The notes below the pieces were generated by a model. It was given only the letters and a program-made list of their open reading frames with translations. It had not been told where the DNA came from and ran no database searches. Made by a program: the position numbers and the translations under genes. 64,000 nucleotides of DNA from Lacrimispora xylanisolvens (GTDB lineage Bacteria > Bacillota > Clostridia > Lachnospirales > Lachnospiraceae): assembly GCF_002934545.1 (NCBI RefSeq), contig NZ_PTJA01000002.1:124001-188000 (forward strand), written 5' to 3'. Positions 52,098-61,157 of the stretch are shown here, in pieces. Each line of letters begins with the position of its first letter. The first letter of the stretch is position 1.

Positions 52098-53006
52098 TCA
52101 GCACATCCCTCTGTCGGCATTTTCCTTTAAAACCTGTTTTAGTGCGTCAATTCCTTCCTCACATAGATAGTTAAAAGGACGGCGGCAGTCGCCTACCGGA
52201 TAACCAAGCAGAGAAACAGCCTTTTTAACAACCGTATTGGGGTTGCCATATTTGAATACAGCACGGAACGAGGCGATGGAGTCCTGAGCAGCCTTAGCCT
52301 CCTCCAGTTTACCGGCCTGAAACAGTTCATAAATAGATGCAAGAACATGTGGATATACGTTGGCACATCCGGCAATACCGCCGGCACCGCCTGCTTCAAG
52401 GCAGGGAAGGATAAGGGAATCGTTTCCGGATAATACACGGAAATCTTTATCTAAATCCTTTGTAAGGTTGATGTAGGCAAGTAAGTTATCCCAGTCACCG
52501 CTGGAATCTTTGGCACCCATAATAAGGTCTACATCTTTCGCCAGCTTTGCAACGGTCTCAGGAAGTAATTTATTGCCTGTACGTGCCGGGATGTTGTATA
52601 GCACAATTGGAATATCTACATGTTTGGCAATTTCCACGTAATGATCATAAAGCTCTTTCTGCGAAGCAAGAGCAAAGCTGGGTGTGATAATGGACAGCAC
52701 ATCAGCGCCAAGTTCCTGAGCTTTCCGGCTGACACGAATGGTATCAGACGTGGAAATGCAGCCTGTACCTGCATATACCGGAACACGATGGTTTACCTGA
52801 TCGATGGCGGCCTCAAGCACTTCGATTTTTTCTTTTTCATTTAAAATATAACCTTCTCCATTGGTTCCAAATGGGAATATACCGTGAACACCACCCTCCA
52901 GCATTCGTTCAATCTGGTTACGCAGCTCCTCCAGATTAATAGATTCATCGGCGTTCATAGGGGTTAGAATTGGTGGGATAATGCCTTTTAATTCGACGTT
53001 CTTCAT
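52098..53006 (-). CDS. DapA-family aldolase/lyase
   Basis: A 302-residue TIM-barrel protein of the dihydrodipicolinate synthase / N-acetylneuraminate lyase family. The GTNGEG loop near residue 48, the Tyr of YNIPARTG near 137 and the Schiff-base lysine in GAKDSSGD near 165 are all present. Members cleave or form 2-keto acids. In this catabolic operon, beside a sialidase-like protein and a sugar-acid kinase, a 2-keto-3-deoxy sugar acid or similar compound is a likelier substrate than the lysine pathway. The GTNGEG variant of the usual GTTGE and the context argue against true DapA. Confidence 0.87.
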   Translation of the reverse strand: MKNVELKGIIPPILTPMNADESINLEELRNQIERMLEGGVHGIFPFGTNGEGYILNEKEKIEVLEAAIDQVNHRVPVYAGTGCISTSDTIRVSRKAQELGADVLSIITPSFALASQKELYDHYVEIAKHVDIPIVLYNIPARTGNKLLPETVAKLAKDVDLIMGAKDSSGDWDNLLAYINLTKDLDKDFRVLSGNDSLILPCLEAGGAGGIAGCANVYPHVLASIYELFQAGKLEEAKAAQDSIASFRAVFKYGNPNTVVKKAVSLLGYPVGDCRRPFNYLCEEGIDALKQVLKENADRGMC

Positions 53007-53024
53007 GATAATAATCTCCTCTGA

Positions 53025-54185
53025 TTAAATAATTTTCTCATACAGTGACCTGGCATCAGCAGGTGTAACTTCCCGCATATTGTTTACCAGAAGGCGTGTT
53101 ACCTGCATACCGGCCTCTACCAGTCCGTCTAAGTCTTCGGCGGGTACTCCAAACTCTTTTAAGCTGGTGGGGATTTCTAATTCTTTTACGATATTCTCCA
53201 TCCACGCAAGCAGATAAGCACTTTTTTCTTCCGCTGTCTGGCAGTTTCCCTGGGTGTGAACACACCGGTCATAAACAGCAGCAAATTTCTCACGGCATAC
53301 CGGTTCATTGAATCCCATGACCGGAGCCAGTAACATTGCGTTGGAAACGCCGTGTGGAATGTGGTATTTACCTCCAAGGGGATAGCTTAATGCGTGTACG
53401 GCAGTAGTTCCGGAGGCAGTAATAGCCAGTCCCCCGTAATAGGCCGCAATCTGCATCCTGTTTTTAGCTTCCATTGCCTCGGAGTTGTTACATGCCTCCA
53501 TGATGTTGTTAAGAATCAGATCCAGACCCTCAAGTGCGTACAAATCGCTGAATGGATTTGCTTTATTGCTGGTAAAGCACTCGATGCAGTGAGCCAGAGC
53601 ATCCACGCCCGTAGCTGCTGCAATCTTGCGGGGGACGTTCTTAATCATTCTGGCATCCAGTATCACATAGTCAGCAATCATGTTCTCGTTGACAATTCCC
53701 ACCTTTAATTCCTTTTCCGGAACGGCAACAATGGCATTGGGGGTAACCTCTGCTCCAGTACCTGCAGTGGTGGGAATCAGAATAATGGGAACGCACTTTT
53801 GTGCACGGCCCGGATCGTCTAACAGTTCCTTCACTCCGTACTCGTCGGTGACGAGGATACTTGCCAGCTTGGCTGCGTCCATGACACTGCCGCCGCCGCA
53901 GGCTACGATCATATCCGCTTTGCTGGCTTTAAACTGGTCTACCAGCTTTTGAACTGCGGTATAAGTCGGTTCCGGAGGGAGTTCATCAAGGACATAGTAA
54001 TGGGCTCCTGCAGCTTTTACTGCCTCCTCAGGCAGGGAGAACAGGCCGGATTCCTCGATTCCCTTATCTGTAAACATGGCAACCCGATTTACCTTTCGGT
54101 TTTTTAAGATGGTTGTGACGCTTTCCATGGCGTTTTCTCCGCCATATACGGCGTGGGGCATTTTAATGTTATAGGTTTTCAGCAT
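53025..54185 (-). CDS. Iron-containing alcohol dehydrogenase
   Basis: A 386-residue group III (Fe-ADH) dehydrogenase. The nucleotide-binding GGGSVMDAAK near residue 97, TTAGTGAEVTPNAI near 140, and metal ligands in the order Asp (near 194, VDALAHCIE), His (same block), His (HALSYPLGGKYHIPHG near 260-275) are visible. It probably reduces or oxidises an aldehyde or alcohol made in the pathway, using NAD(P)H. It lies between the sialidase-like and DapA-like genes with short gaps. Confidence 0.92.
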   Translation of the reverse strand: MLKTYNIKMPHAVYGGENAMESVTTILKNRKVNRVAMFTDKGIEESGLFSLPEEAVKAAGAHYYVLDELPPEPTYTAVQKLVDQFKASKADMIVACGGGSVMDAAKLASILVTDEYGVKELLDDPGRAQKCVPIILIPTTAGTGAEVTPNAIVAVPEKELKVGIVNENMIADYVILDARMIKNVPRKIAAATGVDALAHCIECFTSNKANPFSDLYALEGLDLILNNIMEACNNSEAMEAKNRMQIAAYYGGLAITASGTTAVHALSYPLGGKYHIPHGVSNAMLLAPVMGFNEPVCREKFAAVYDRCVHTQGNCQTAEEKSAYLLAWMENIVKELEIPTSLKEFGVPAEDLDGLVEAGMQVTRLLVNNMREVTPADARSLYEKII

Positions 54186-54206
54186 TTTTAAATCCTCTCA
54201 GTGTTA

Positions 54207-55367
54207 TTAATGGCTCTGGGCAGCAGTTGGGTTATAGAGTCCAACCCGTTCTCTCTTTTGACCCAGAACATCCTCCTCGGTGAATCGAAGGTATTTCACT
54301 CCGGCGCGGGTGTGGGAGGCATAGGCCAGATGGAGAGCCCCATCATCTGACTGCATCAGACAGGGATATTCGTACTGCCGGTTATTGGTTTTATTTTCCT
54401 CGCCCATATAGCCTTCCCCCCGTTCCATATAGCGGATGATGGGGAAAGTAAGACCGCCATCCTCAGTCAGTGCAACCGCAACCGGGCAGCGAAGACCAGG
54501 CCATGCAGCCTTGCCCGGATGGGGATCGGGTGTGCAGGTAGGGTTGTAGGCAATGGCAATGCGTCCGCTTTGCAGTTTCACTGCACTGATACTGGAGTTG
54601 TTGTTTGGAAGAGGTGTGGGAGCCGGCTCACTCCATGTTTCGCCCCAGTCAAAGGACTCACTGCGGTGGATACGGAATGCTTCACGGTTACGCATAAAAG
54701 CAACCAGATGACCGTTATCCAGCTCTATGACATTGGCATGAACATGACCGTTGCTCTCAGGCATCATTACCATGCGCCACGTCTTTCCTTCATCATCAGA
54801 GATGCGGAAAGCGGTGGGATCTCCGGACAGTCCTTCTTTGGAATCTGTGCACAGCCAGTTGGCGAAAATCCACCGTCCAGATGATAGTATCTGAATCGGC
54901 TGGCGGCAAAAGGTTCCTTCTTCGGGGAACACTGTTTCATAGGCCCCCCATGTTCTGCCCCCATCCGTACTCTTCTGGCAGCGTACTACGGCTGTATACT
55001 GCATGTTGTCTTTGCCTTCCTGGCGATCCATCTGGGCGGTGTACATAGCCCATACAGCATGATCAGGACCGTAGAATAAGGAGGGGTTCTGCTCACTGCG
55101 GTCAGGGTCACTGGAGATGTCCACAGGCGGAAGCCATGCTGCTGCGTCTTTAGGAAGAAGGGAGCAGATAATATGGATATCGGCGCTGCCTTCGTAGGTG
55201 CCTGCAAACCAGCAGCACAGCAGATCGCCGTCAGGCAGTTCAAGCATTGCCGGAGCATGGGCGGTGGGATATCCACCGGTAGGAAGGAGTGCTTCCAGAA
55301 TTCCCATATCATCATTTTGGTAAATAGTGCCGTCCCAGGTCAGGCCAGGTAATTTCGCGTATTGCAT
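54207..55367 (-). CDS. Sialidase-like BNR-repeat protein, cytoplasmic
   Basis: A 386-residue six-bladed propeller of the sialidase/neuraminidase-like family. Asp-box motifs S.D.G.TW are seen four times: STDGGRTWG, SDDEGKTWR, SFDWGETWS and TEDGGLTF. The early Glu/Arg region HAPAMLELPDGDLLCCWFAGTYEG resembles BNR-2 type hydrolases. There is no signal peptide or anchor, so it should act inside the cell, unlike secreted sialidases. In the operon it probably releases a sugar acid from an imported small conjugate (inference). GAGGAT lies upstream of the ATG. Confidence 0.85.
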   Translation of the reverse strand: MQYAKLPGLTWDGTIYQNDDMGILEALLPTGGYPTAHAPAMLELPDGDLLCCWFAGTYEGSADIHIICSLLPKDAAAWLPPVDISSDPDRSEQNPSLFYGPDHAVWAMYTAQMDRQEGKDNMQYTAVVRCQKSTDGGRTWGAYETVFPEEGTFCRQPIQILSSGRWIFANWLCTDSKEGLSGDPTAFRISDDEGKTWRMVMMPESNGHVHANVIELDNGHLVAFMRNREAFRIHRSESFDWGETWSEPAPTPLPNNNSSISAVKLQSGRIAIAYNPTCTPDPHPGKAAWPGLRCPVAVALTEDGGLTFPIIRYMERGEGYMGEENKTNNRQYEYPCLMQSDDGALHLAYASHTRAGVKYLRFTEEDVLGQKRERVGLYNPTAAQSH

Positions 55368-55427
55368 GTTTTATCCTCCTGATTTGTATTTTTTTATGGC
55401 AATTATTTTATTGCCGGATACACAGAT

Positions 55428-56675
55428 TTAAATTTGAAACCGGTCTGACAGATCCATAAAGAGAGATTCCCTGCCGAAACCACCTGATTTTGATATGATA
55501 TTGATTCTTTTTCCCTTGTAGAGTACTTCTGAGAGTACAACACCCTGCTCAACCTCACAGACAGGTGATATCACGTTTATACCAGTCTGTTTTATAAACT
55601 GGTATAGAAGATCCCCGCCCATGAGAAATACAGTAGCGTTTACTCCGCGGTCAATCAGATCTTCGACCAGCCGCGCCATTACAGCCACCACATTTTCTCT
55701 GATCTGAGAAAGTTCAATTCCTCTTTCTTTTGCATATGCGTAGGTCTTCCCCGGCTCGTCCGGCCCGTTGGCATTTAAAATAACCACAGGTGATTCCTTG
55801 CAGGATTGAAACACATGAGACACCAGGCTGCAGGCTGAATCTCCATTTGCCCAGGCAGGACTCAGTTTTTCTTCCGGAGTCAGGTGGTAATGTGGAGCCC
55901 CGCTTCTAACAGCATAACTGCATTGGGCCAGAGATACCGGATGAATACTGCCGCATGCGATGAGCAAATGAGAAGATATTTCTGGTGTTTGAGGTTTGCT
56001 CCCGGAAATCCCTGTCAGCATGGGAAGCAGCGACGCGAATCCTGCGCAGCCCGACAGCAGATGTATTTCCCCTTTCTCTTTCAGCTTCTGTGCAATCTGT
56101 TCCAGATCGTCTGCTGACTGTGAATCATGAATGAGAATTCCCTCATACTGGCTCCAGTCCTGTCGGGGATCTTCTATAATAAAAGAAGGAATATCTGTCT
56201 GGGACCGGATAATCTGTGTGATGTCAGAGTATAAAACAGGTTCAAAGGGATCTTTTCCAAAAATGCTTTCATCAATAGGTACGCTGTCAGCGTAGTGGAT
56301 TCCCTTTCTGGTGGTGCGGTTCATCTGGGGATAAGCGGGAATAAAATGGATCCTCTTCTGTCCGCCAGCTTTTAGTACAGCAGAAAGCTCTGCTCCGATA
56401 TTTCCACGAAGAACGGAATCTGTTTTTTTATATATAAAAGGAATTCCGGCTTTTCGTGCGCGCTCTGTTATGGAAAACACAGCTTCATAGGCGTCTTTCT
56501 GGTTTAAGTGACGGGTTTCGGCATCAACCACCAGGACATCAGTTTCAGGGCTGAAATCTGTCGTATTAAACTTAGAATCTAAGGTAACATACGCAGTTGC
56601 ACCACTTGCTGATAACTGGACACTGGTATCCAGTGCGCCCGTAAAATCATCTGATATTATTAATAATTTAATCAT
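55428..56675 (-). CDS. Four-carbon acid sugar kinase (DUF1537 family)
   Basis: First gene of the minus-strand operon, 415 residues from the ATG at 56675 (AAAAGGAAA upstream); the longer frame to 56765 runs through the promoter. Begins LLIISDDFTGALDTSVQ, the N-terminal signature of the DUF1537 kinases (DtnK/OtnK/DenK), and ends with a nucleotide-binding domain containing the GGDLLY block near residue 350 and SKSGGFG near 400. These kinases phosphorylate D-threonate, erythronate or related C4 acids at C4. The next step is the PdxA2-type dehydrogenase in the same operon. Which acid is used cannot be read. Confidence 0.9.
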   Translation of the reverse strand: MIKLLIISDDFTGALDTSVQLSASGATAYVTLDSKFNTTDFSPETDVLVVDAETRHLNQKDAYEAVFSITERARKAGIPFIYKKTDSVLRGNIGAELSAVLKAGGQKRIHFIPAYPQMNRTTRKGIHYADSVPIDESIFGKDPFEPVLYSDITQIIRSQTDIPSFIIEDPRQDWSQYEGILIHDSQSADDLEQIAQKLKEKGEIHLLSGCAGFASLLPMLTGISGSKPQTPEISSHLLIACGSIHPVSLAQCSYAVRSGAPHYHLTPEEKLSPAWANGDSACSLVSHVFQSCKESPVVILNANGPDEPGKTYAYAKERGIELSQIRENVVAVMARLVEDLIDRGVNATVFLMGGDLLYQFIKQTGINVISPVCEVEQGVVLSEVLYKGKRINIISKSGGFGRESLFMDLSDRFQI

Positions 56676-56736
56676 GTAATTTCCTTTTCCATCTGCTTTT
56701 ATCAGGTTTTTATAAACGCCCTTGTATCTTAAAAAC

Positions 56737-56771
56737 ATGATACCATACGGGAATTGGTTCACCAACCAATT
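56737..56771 (-). promoter_or_regulatory. Promoter and palindromic operator of the sugar-acid operon
   Basis: Reading the minus strand: -35 TTGGTG (56760-56765), 17-base spacer, -10 TATCAT (56737-56742). The -35 box lies inside the dyad AATTGGTT (56752-56759), spacer CACC, AACCAATT (56764-56771), which also nests TTGGT-TC-ACCAA. Such a short palindrome resembles GntR/FadR-type or LacI-type operators, but no regulator gene is in the window. Confidence 0.6.
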
Positions 56772-56857
56772 AAATCATTGTTTTAGTTCATTTATGAAAC
56801 ACATCATAGAAACGAGATACAGGTTTTTGTACAATATACACAAAATAATTTTATTGC

Positions 56858-56886
56858 TTTCAAAGAAAAATGAAATATGGTATAAT
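56858..56886 (+). promoter_or_regulatory. Possible promoter of the P-type ATPase gene
   Basis: A perfect TATAAT at 56881-56886 with a weak TTTCAA -35 (56858-56863) at 17 bases. The leader to the start codon is about 85 bases. Confidence 0.45.
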
Positions 56887-56970
56887 AAACTACGAATCAA
56901 ATGTTCCAAATATGAACGATTTGGAGCGACAACTTGGACATGCCATTCATTTATTTACGGGAGAAAAACT

Positions 56971-59616
56971 ATGCGAAAAGAGTACTTAATGGAATCAACA
57001 GATGTTTTAAGCCAGTTGGAGACATCGCTTCAGGGACTTTCGGATGCTTCAGTGGAAGAGAGAAGGTCAAAGTATGGGTTTAACAAACTAAAGGAAGGGA
57101 AAAAGCCCAGCCTGATTGAAAAATTTTTAAAAGAACTTGCTAACTTTATGACAATTGTTCTGATTGTTGCAGCGGTTATTTCAGGTGTAACTTCGATTTA
57201 TGCAGGGGAAAGCATGATTGATACCCTTATTATTATTTCTGTGGTTATTATCAATGCCGTTCTGGGTGTTTATCAGCAATCCAAAGCAGAATCTGCAATC
57301 CAATCGTTACAGGAGATGGCTGCAGCCACATCAAAGGTAATTCGAAATGACAAGCTTCTTATTGTCCGGTCCGAAGAACTGGTTCCTGGTGACATCATTC
57401 TTCTGGAAGCAGGGGACAGCGTACCTGCAGATTCCAGAGTCCTGGAATCTGCCAGCTTAAAGGTAGAGGAAGCGGCGCTGACAGGAGAATCCGTATCCGT
57501 ATCTAAGATGATGGAAGCCGTTTCAGGCGGCTCAGGAGAGGTTGGGCTGGCAGACAGAAAGAACATGGTTTATACCGGTTCTACCATTGTTTATGGAAGA
57601 GGGAAGGCTGTGGTATGCTATACTGGCATGGAAACTGAAATCGGTCATATTGCCGATGCACTCAACACAGCCAGGGAGGAAGAGACTCCGCTGCAGATTA
57701 AATTAGATCAGCTTTCCAAAGTACTGTCCATTATGGTACTTGGAATCTGTGCTCTTATGTTCGCCATAGATTTAATAAGAATTGGCATATCTGGAGGCGG
57801 GATTCATTTAGATCAGATTATTGATACCTTTATGATTGCGGTTTCTCTGGCAGTAGCCGCTATTCCGGAAGGTCTGGCAGCCGTTGTCACCATTCTGCTT
57901 TCCATTGGTGTGACTAAGATGTCAAAGAAACATGCCATTATCAGAAGACTGACAGCTGTGGAAACCCTGGGCTGTACCCAGATTATCTGCTCGGATAAGA
58001 CAGGAACCTTAACACAAAACAAAATGACGGTTGTGGAGCATTCTGCCTCTGATGAAACTCTTTTAATGACTGCCATGTCACTGTGCTGTGATGCGCAACT
58101 GGATCTGGACAGTTCCCAGGCAGTGGGAGAACCTACGGAATGTGCCCTGGTTAACGATGCATTTAAAAACGGTCTGTCAAAGCCGGAGTTATCCAGGATA
58201 TATGTCAGAATTGGGGAAGCACCCTTTGATTCGGTCAGAAAAATGATGTCAACGGTACATAAAAAAGCAGACGGCACTGTAATACAGTTTACAAAAGGAG
58301 CTCCTGATGAGGTTTTAAAGCGATGCACCAAAGTATATACAGGGGATGGCATTGCAGAAATGACAGATGAAATCCGGGAAGCCATTTTAAAAGCCAATAA
58401 AAGCATGGCTGATAAGGCACTCAGGGTTTTGTGCGCTTCCATGAGAGAGTGGGACAGCGCCCCGGCTGCCATGGAACCGGATATTCTGGAAAAAGATCTG
58501 GTGTATCTGGGACTGTCCGGAATGATTGATCCGGTACGCCCGGAAGTAAAAGCAGCCATTACAGAGTGCCAGGAAGCAGGCATCCGTCCCATTATGATCA
58601 CTGGAGACCATAAGGATACCGCAGTTGCCATTGCAAAAGAGCTTGGAATTCTTGAAAATGAAAGTATGGCGATTACCGGTGCCGAACTTCAGAAGATTTC
58701 CGAGGAGGAACTGGAAAAGACCATACAGAATTATTCTGTTTATGCAAGAGTTCAGCCGGAACATAAAGTACGGATTGTTAAGACATGGAAGAAGCTTTCC
58801 AAAGTAACAGCCATGACAGGAGATGGAGTGAACGATGCTCCTTCTATTAAAGAAGCTGATATTGGCGTGGGAATGGGAATTACCGGAACAGATGTGACTA
58901 AGGATGTTGCAGATATGGTGCTTGCTGATGACAATTTTGCAACCATCGTAGCTGCAGTAGCAGAGGGACGCCGTATTTACGACAATATCCGTAAGGCGAT
59001 CCAGTTTTTACTTTCCTCAAATCTTGCAGAGGTAATTGCCGTATTTGTCGCCAGTCTTTTCGGGTTTACTATTTTAAAACCGGTGCATTTGTTGTGGATT
59101 AACCTGATTACAGACTGTTTCCCTGCTATCGGTCTTGGTATGGAAGCAGAAGAAGGCGATATTATGAAGCGCGATCCAAGAAGCCCCAAAGATGGTGTGT
59201 TTTCCGATGGAGTAGGGGCCGAAACGGCATTTCAGGGCATGGTAATTGCCATTCTCACTCTGGCTGCGTACTTGATCGGACATTATATGGAAAGCGGAGT
59301 ATGGGAAATTGCAGAGAGTTCCGATGGTATGACTATGGCGTTTTTAGCCCTGTCCCTGCTGGAGATGTTTCATTCCTTTAATATGCGTTCCAGAAAGGAT
59401 TCCATCTTTCATTTAAAATCAAGGAATAACTTTTTAACCGCATCATTAGCAGTGTCCTTTGTTCTGACAACCGCAGTCATTTATGTTCCATTTTTACGGG
59501 AAGCGTTTTCCTTTGAGCATATTTCACTGGTGGAATATCTTGTGGCAGTATTGATTTCCGTTTCCATTATTCCGATCGTGGAGATTATGAAGCTGTTAAC
59601 ACATAAAAAGAAATAA
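56971..59616 (+). CDS. Calcium-type P-type ATPase (P2A)
   Basis: An 881-residue cation pump from ATG at 56971 with GGGAG upstream; the longer frame to 56722 crosses the promoter. Order of features: cation ATPase N-terminal domain (LSQLETSLQGLSDASVEERR), helices M1-M2 (residues 50-95), actuator LTGES near residue 170, M4 with AIPEGLAAVVTILL (Pro-Glu-Gly-Leu, Ca2+/Mn2+ binding), phosphorylated Asp342 in SDKTGT, nucleotide domain with KGAPDEVLKRC, hinge MTGDGVNDAPS, then six C-terminal helices (residues ~690-875). This fits a PMR1/SERCA-like Ca2+ exporter. It stands alone, divergent from the sugar-acid operon. Confidence 0.92.
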   Translation: MRKEYLMESTDVLSQLETSLQGLSDASVEERRSKYGFNKLKEGKKPSLIEKFLKELANFMTIVLIVAAVISGVTSIYAGESMIDTLIIISVVIINAVLGVYQQSKAESAIQSLQEMAAATSKVIRNDKLLIVRSEELVPGDIILLEAGDSVPADSRVLESASLKVEEAALTGESVSVSKMMEAVSGGSGEVGLADRKNMVYTGSTIVYGRGKAVVCYTGMETEIGHIADALNTAREEETPLQIKLDQLSKVLSIMVLGICALMFAIDLIRIGISGGGIHLDQIIDTFMIAVSLAVAAIPEGLAAVVTILLSIGVTKMSKKHAIIRRLTAVETLGCTQIICSDKTGTLTQNKMTVVEHSASDETLLMTAMSLCCDAQLDLDSSQAVGEPTECALVNDAFKNGLSKPELSRIYVRIGEAPFDSVRKMMSTVHKKADGTVIQFTKGAPDEVLKRCTKVYTGDGIAEMTDEIREAILKANKSMADKALRVLCASMREWDSAPAAMEPDILEKDLVYLGLSGMIDPVRPEVKAAITECQEAGIRPIMITGDHKDTAVAIAKELGILENESMAITGAELQKISEEELEKTIQNYSVYARVQPEHKVRIVKTWKKLSKVTAMTGDGVNDAPSIKEADIGVGMGITGTDVTKDVADMVLADDNFATIVAAVAEGRRIYDNIRKAIQFLLSSNLAEVIAVFVASLFGFTILKPVHLLWINLITDCFPAIGLGMEAEEGDIMKRDPRSPKDGVFSDGVGAETAFQGMVIAILTLAAYLIGHYMESGVWEIAESSDGMTMAFLALSLLEMFHSFNMRSRKDSIFHLKSRNNFLTASLAVSFVLTTAVIYVPFLREAFSFEHISLVEYLVAVLISVSIIPIVEIMKLLTHKKK

Positions 59617-59623
59617 GTAATAT

Positions 59624-59662
59624 AGCGAAAAATACCGTCCGGGAGGGCGGTATTTTTCGCTT
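59624..59662 (+). terminator. Terminator of the P-type ATPase gene
   Basis: AGCGAAAAATACCG at 59624-59637 pairs perfectly with CGGTATTTTTCGCT at 59648-59661, loop about 10 bases. Symmetrical A/T runs would allow termination from either direction. Confidence 0.8.
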
Positions 59663-59776
59663 GCATTGTGCCCGCTGTAATTTATATTTACTTAATGTCA
59701 GCCGATAATAGAAATAGAAAAGCATAATTAATTTCTATAAACTGTTACCGTGGACACTGTAAGGAGGAAAAATTTT

Positions 59777-60148
59777 ATGGAAATAACCGGGTTAAATAAA
59801 TACTGCCATACTGATACCGTATCAAAGAATGTGGGAACAAAATACAATGGTGGCACAGAAATAAATATGGCAGAGGTATTTAGAAATGAAGTATTAAAAT
59901 GGGAGGAAAAAATTAAAAAGAAGATTAATGAGGATTTAGAAAATGACCGTGAATGCAATAATAATATGTCTGAAAAAAAATGGAGTGCTTTCATGAATGG
60001 AGTGGATAGAGCGCTGAATGTTTTTGACCAAAATGGAAATACAGATATTAAAGCCAAAGATTCCAGACCAGATAAGGAAAGTAAACGACTTCATGATGAT
60101 TCTTTTGCAAGATACCAAATAAGTGTACAGCAGCGCAGCGACAAATAA
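59777..60148 (+). CDS. Small hypothetical protein
   Basis: A 123-residue hydrophilic protein from ATG at 59777 with a strong AAGGAGG. It has a short N-terminal segment (MEITGLNKYCHTDT), a charged helix (VLKWEEKIKKKINEDLEND), then KKWSAFMNGVDRAL, which recalls small Lachnospiraceae proteins with a conserved Trp-Asp-containing helix. No signal peptide or membrane segment, and a polar, probably disordered tail. It is a single-gene unit with its own terminator. Function unknown. Confidence 0.7.
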   Translation: MEITGLNKYCHTDTVSKNVGTKYNGGTEINMAEVFRNEVLKWEEKIKKKINEDLENDRECNNNMSEKKWSAFMNGVDRALNVFDQNGNTDIKAKDSRPDKESKRLHDDSFARYQISVQQRSDK

Positions 60149-60149
60149 A

Positions 60150-60191
60150 ATAATAGTCCAGACAGGATATATCTCTATGCTGGACTATTAT
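60150..60191. terminator. Bidirectional terminator between the small gene and thiT
   Basis: Perfect 12-bp stem ATAATAGTCCAG (60150-60161) with CTGGACTATTAT (60180-60191), between two convergent stops. Confidence 0.75.
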
Positions 60192-60196
60192 CTATT

Positions 60197-60868
60197 TTAG
60201 CCGTTTACTGCCTGGCGTTTCATCTGGGTGATGGCTTCGATGACCGGTGGCAGATATAATATTACGATAGTTACAACCATTTCAGGAATAATATAGGTAG
60301 CGTTATATCCAAAGGTATATAAAAGCGGGTTCATGCCTTCCGGCGCATAGGAAGCAAAGAATATGTAGCCGGAAATAACATGGCATAAATATCTGCCTAA
60401 AACACCTGTGATATATCCTGGAATCAGTCCGTATTTTCTGTTATGAAATAATCCGGAAAGGCCCAGGCAGCCGAATGCTATGGGATAGTCCAGGAGAACC
60501 TGAACGGGAGCGTAAATATATGGCCCCATAATAAACTGAAGAATTCCGTATGCCACTCCTGTCATGATTCCGGCTTTAACGCCGTAGATATAGCCAATCA
60601 GACAGATAAACAGCATGGAAAACAATGTGATGGAACCTCCGAACGGAAGTGAGGCAAATTTGATGAAGGATGCCACCATAGCCAGTGCCATCGCACCTGC
60701 GCAGGTTACCATCTGCCGGGTTTTCAGCTGTCTGGTGGGAAGTGATTTTCCAGTAAGCAGATGAATTCCCAGTAAAATTATTAAAAGTGCTGCAATCACC
60801 AGTCCGTAACCGGCTGGTTTTAAAAGGTATTCTCCGGATTCCTGAGAATAGGTTAGAAAAAATGACAT
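60197..60868 (-). CDS. thiT: Energy-coupled thiamine transporter ThiT
   Basis: Minus-strand membrane protein of 223 residues with about six hydrophobic helices. The pattern LPFGGSITLFSMLFICLIGYIYGVKAGIMTGVAYG (about residues 75-110), followed by ILQFIMGPYIYAPVQVLLDYPIAFGCLGLSGLF, matches the thiamine-specific S component ThiT of ECF transporters. It needs a shared EcfAA'T module encoded elsewhere. Function is confirmed by the TPP riboswitch in its leader. A GGAGG site lies 7 bases before the ATG and is sequestered in the switch. Confidence 0.94.
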   Translation of the reverse strand: MSFFLTYSQESGEYLLKPAGYGLVIAALLIILLGIHLLTGKSLPTRQLKTRQMVTCAGAMALAMVASFIKFASLPFGGSITLFSMLFICLIGYIYGVKAGIMTGVAYGILQFIMGPYIYAPVQVLLDYPIAFGCLGLSGLFHNRKYGLIPGYITGVLGRYLCHVISGYIFFASYAPEGMNPLLYTFGYNATYIIPEMVVTIVILYLPPVIEAITQMKRQAVNG

Positions 60869-60875
60869 AAAAAAA

Positions 60876-60989
60876 CCTCCTTCGTATGCACAGGAGGGGA
60901 CTACTACTATTGCTTCCTTCCGCCGGCATTGTCCGGTTCAAGTAGTAAGGGTCAGGTAAATACCATTCTCAGCCTAAGGCTCCCCCAGC
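60876..60989 (-). promoter_or_regulatory. TPP (THI-box) riboswitch controlling thiT
   Basis: Read on the minus strand, 60911-60989 contains the conserved aptamer parts: GCTGAGA, ACCCTT then GAACCGGA, and the GCCGGCGGAAGGAAG 3' part. Downstream is the hairpin CCTCCT (60892-60897) with AGGAGG (60876-60881), so the ribosome binding site is paired, and a T-run follows it. The aptamer stretch TACTACT (60941-60947) can pair instead with AGTAGTA (60902-60908), a switch to an alternate fold. Binding of TPP would favour the RBS-closing hairpin and lower ThiT. Confidence 0.93.
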
Positions 60990-61157
60990 GTGTCATAATT
61001 TTTTCATTTCGGTGTGAGTATAACTGAAATAAAAGGGAATGTCAAGTTATTTGAGACTGTAAAATAAGTATAAAAAAGTAAATTAAGCACAACCTAGTAA
61101 AGCAGTGCATCATTGCATTTTTTCAAATAAAAAAATACAGATGCGGAGGTTGTGTAA

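Noticed and set aside
57813-58631. 272-codon minus-strand open frame opposite the P-type ATPase
   Set aside because: It lies wholly inside the ATPase coding sequence and its composition mirrors the antisense of Ala/Ile-rich codons; no start signal.
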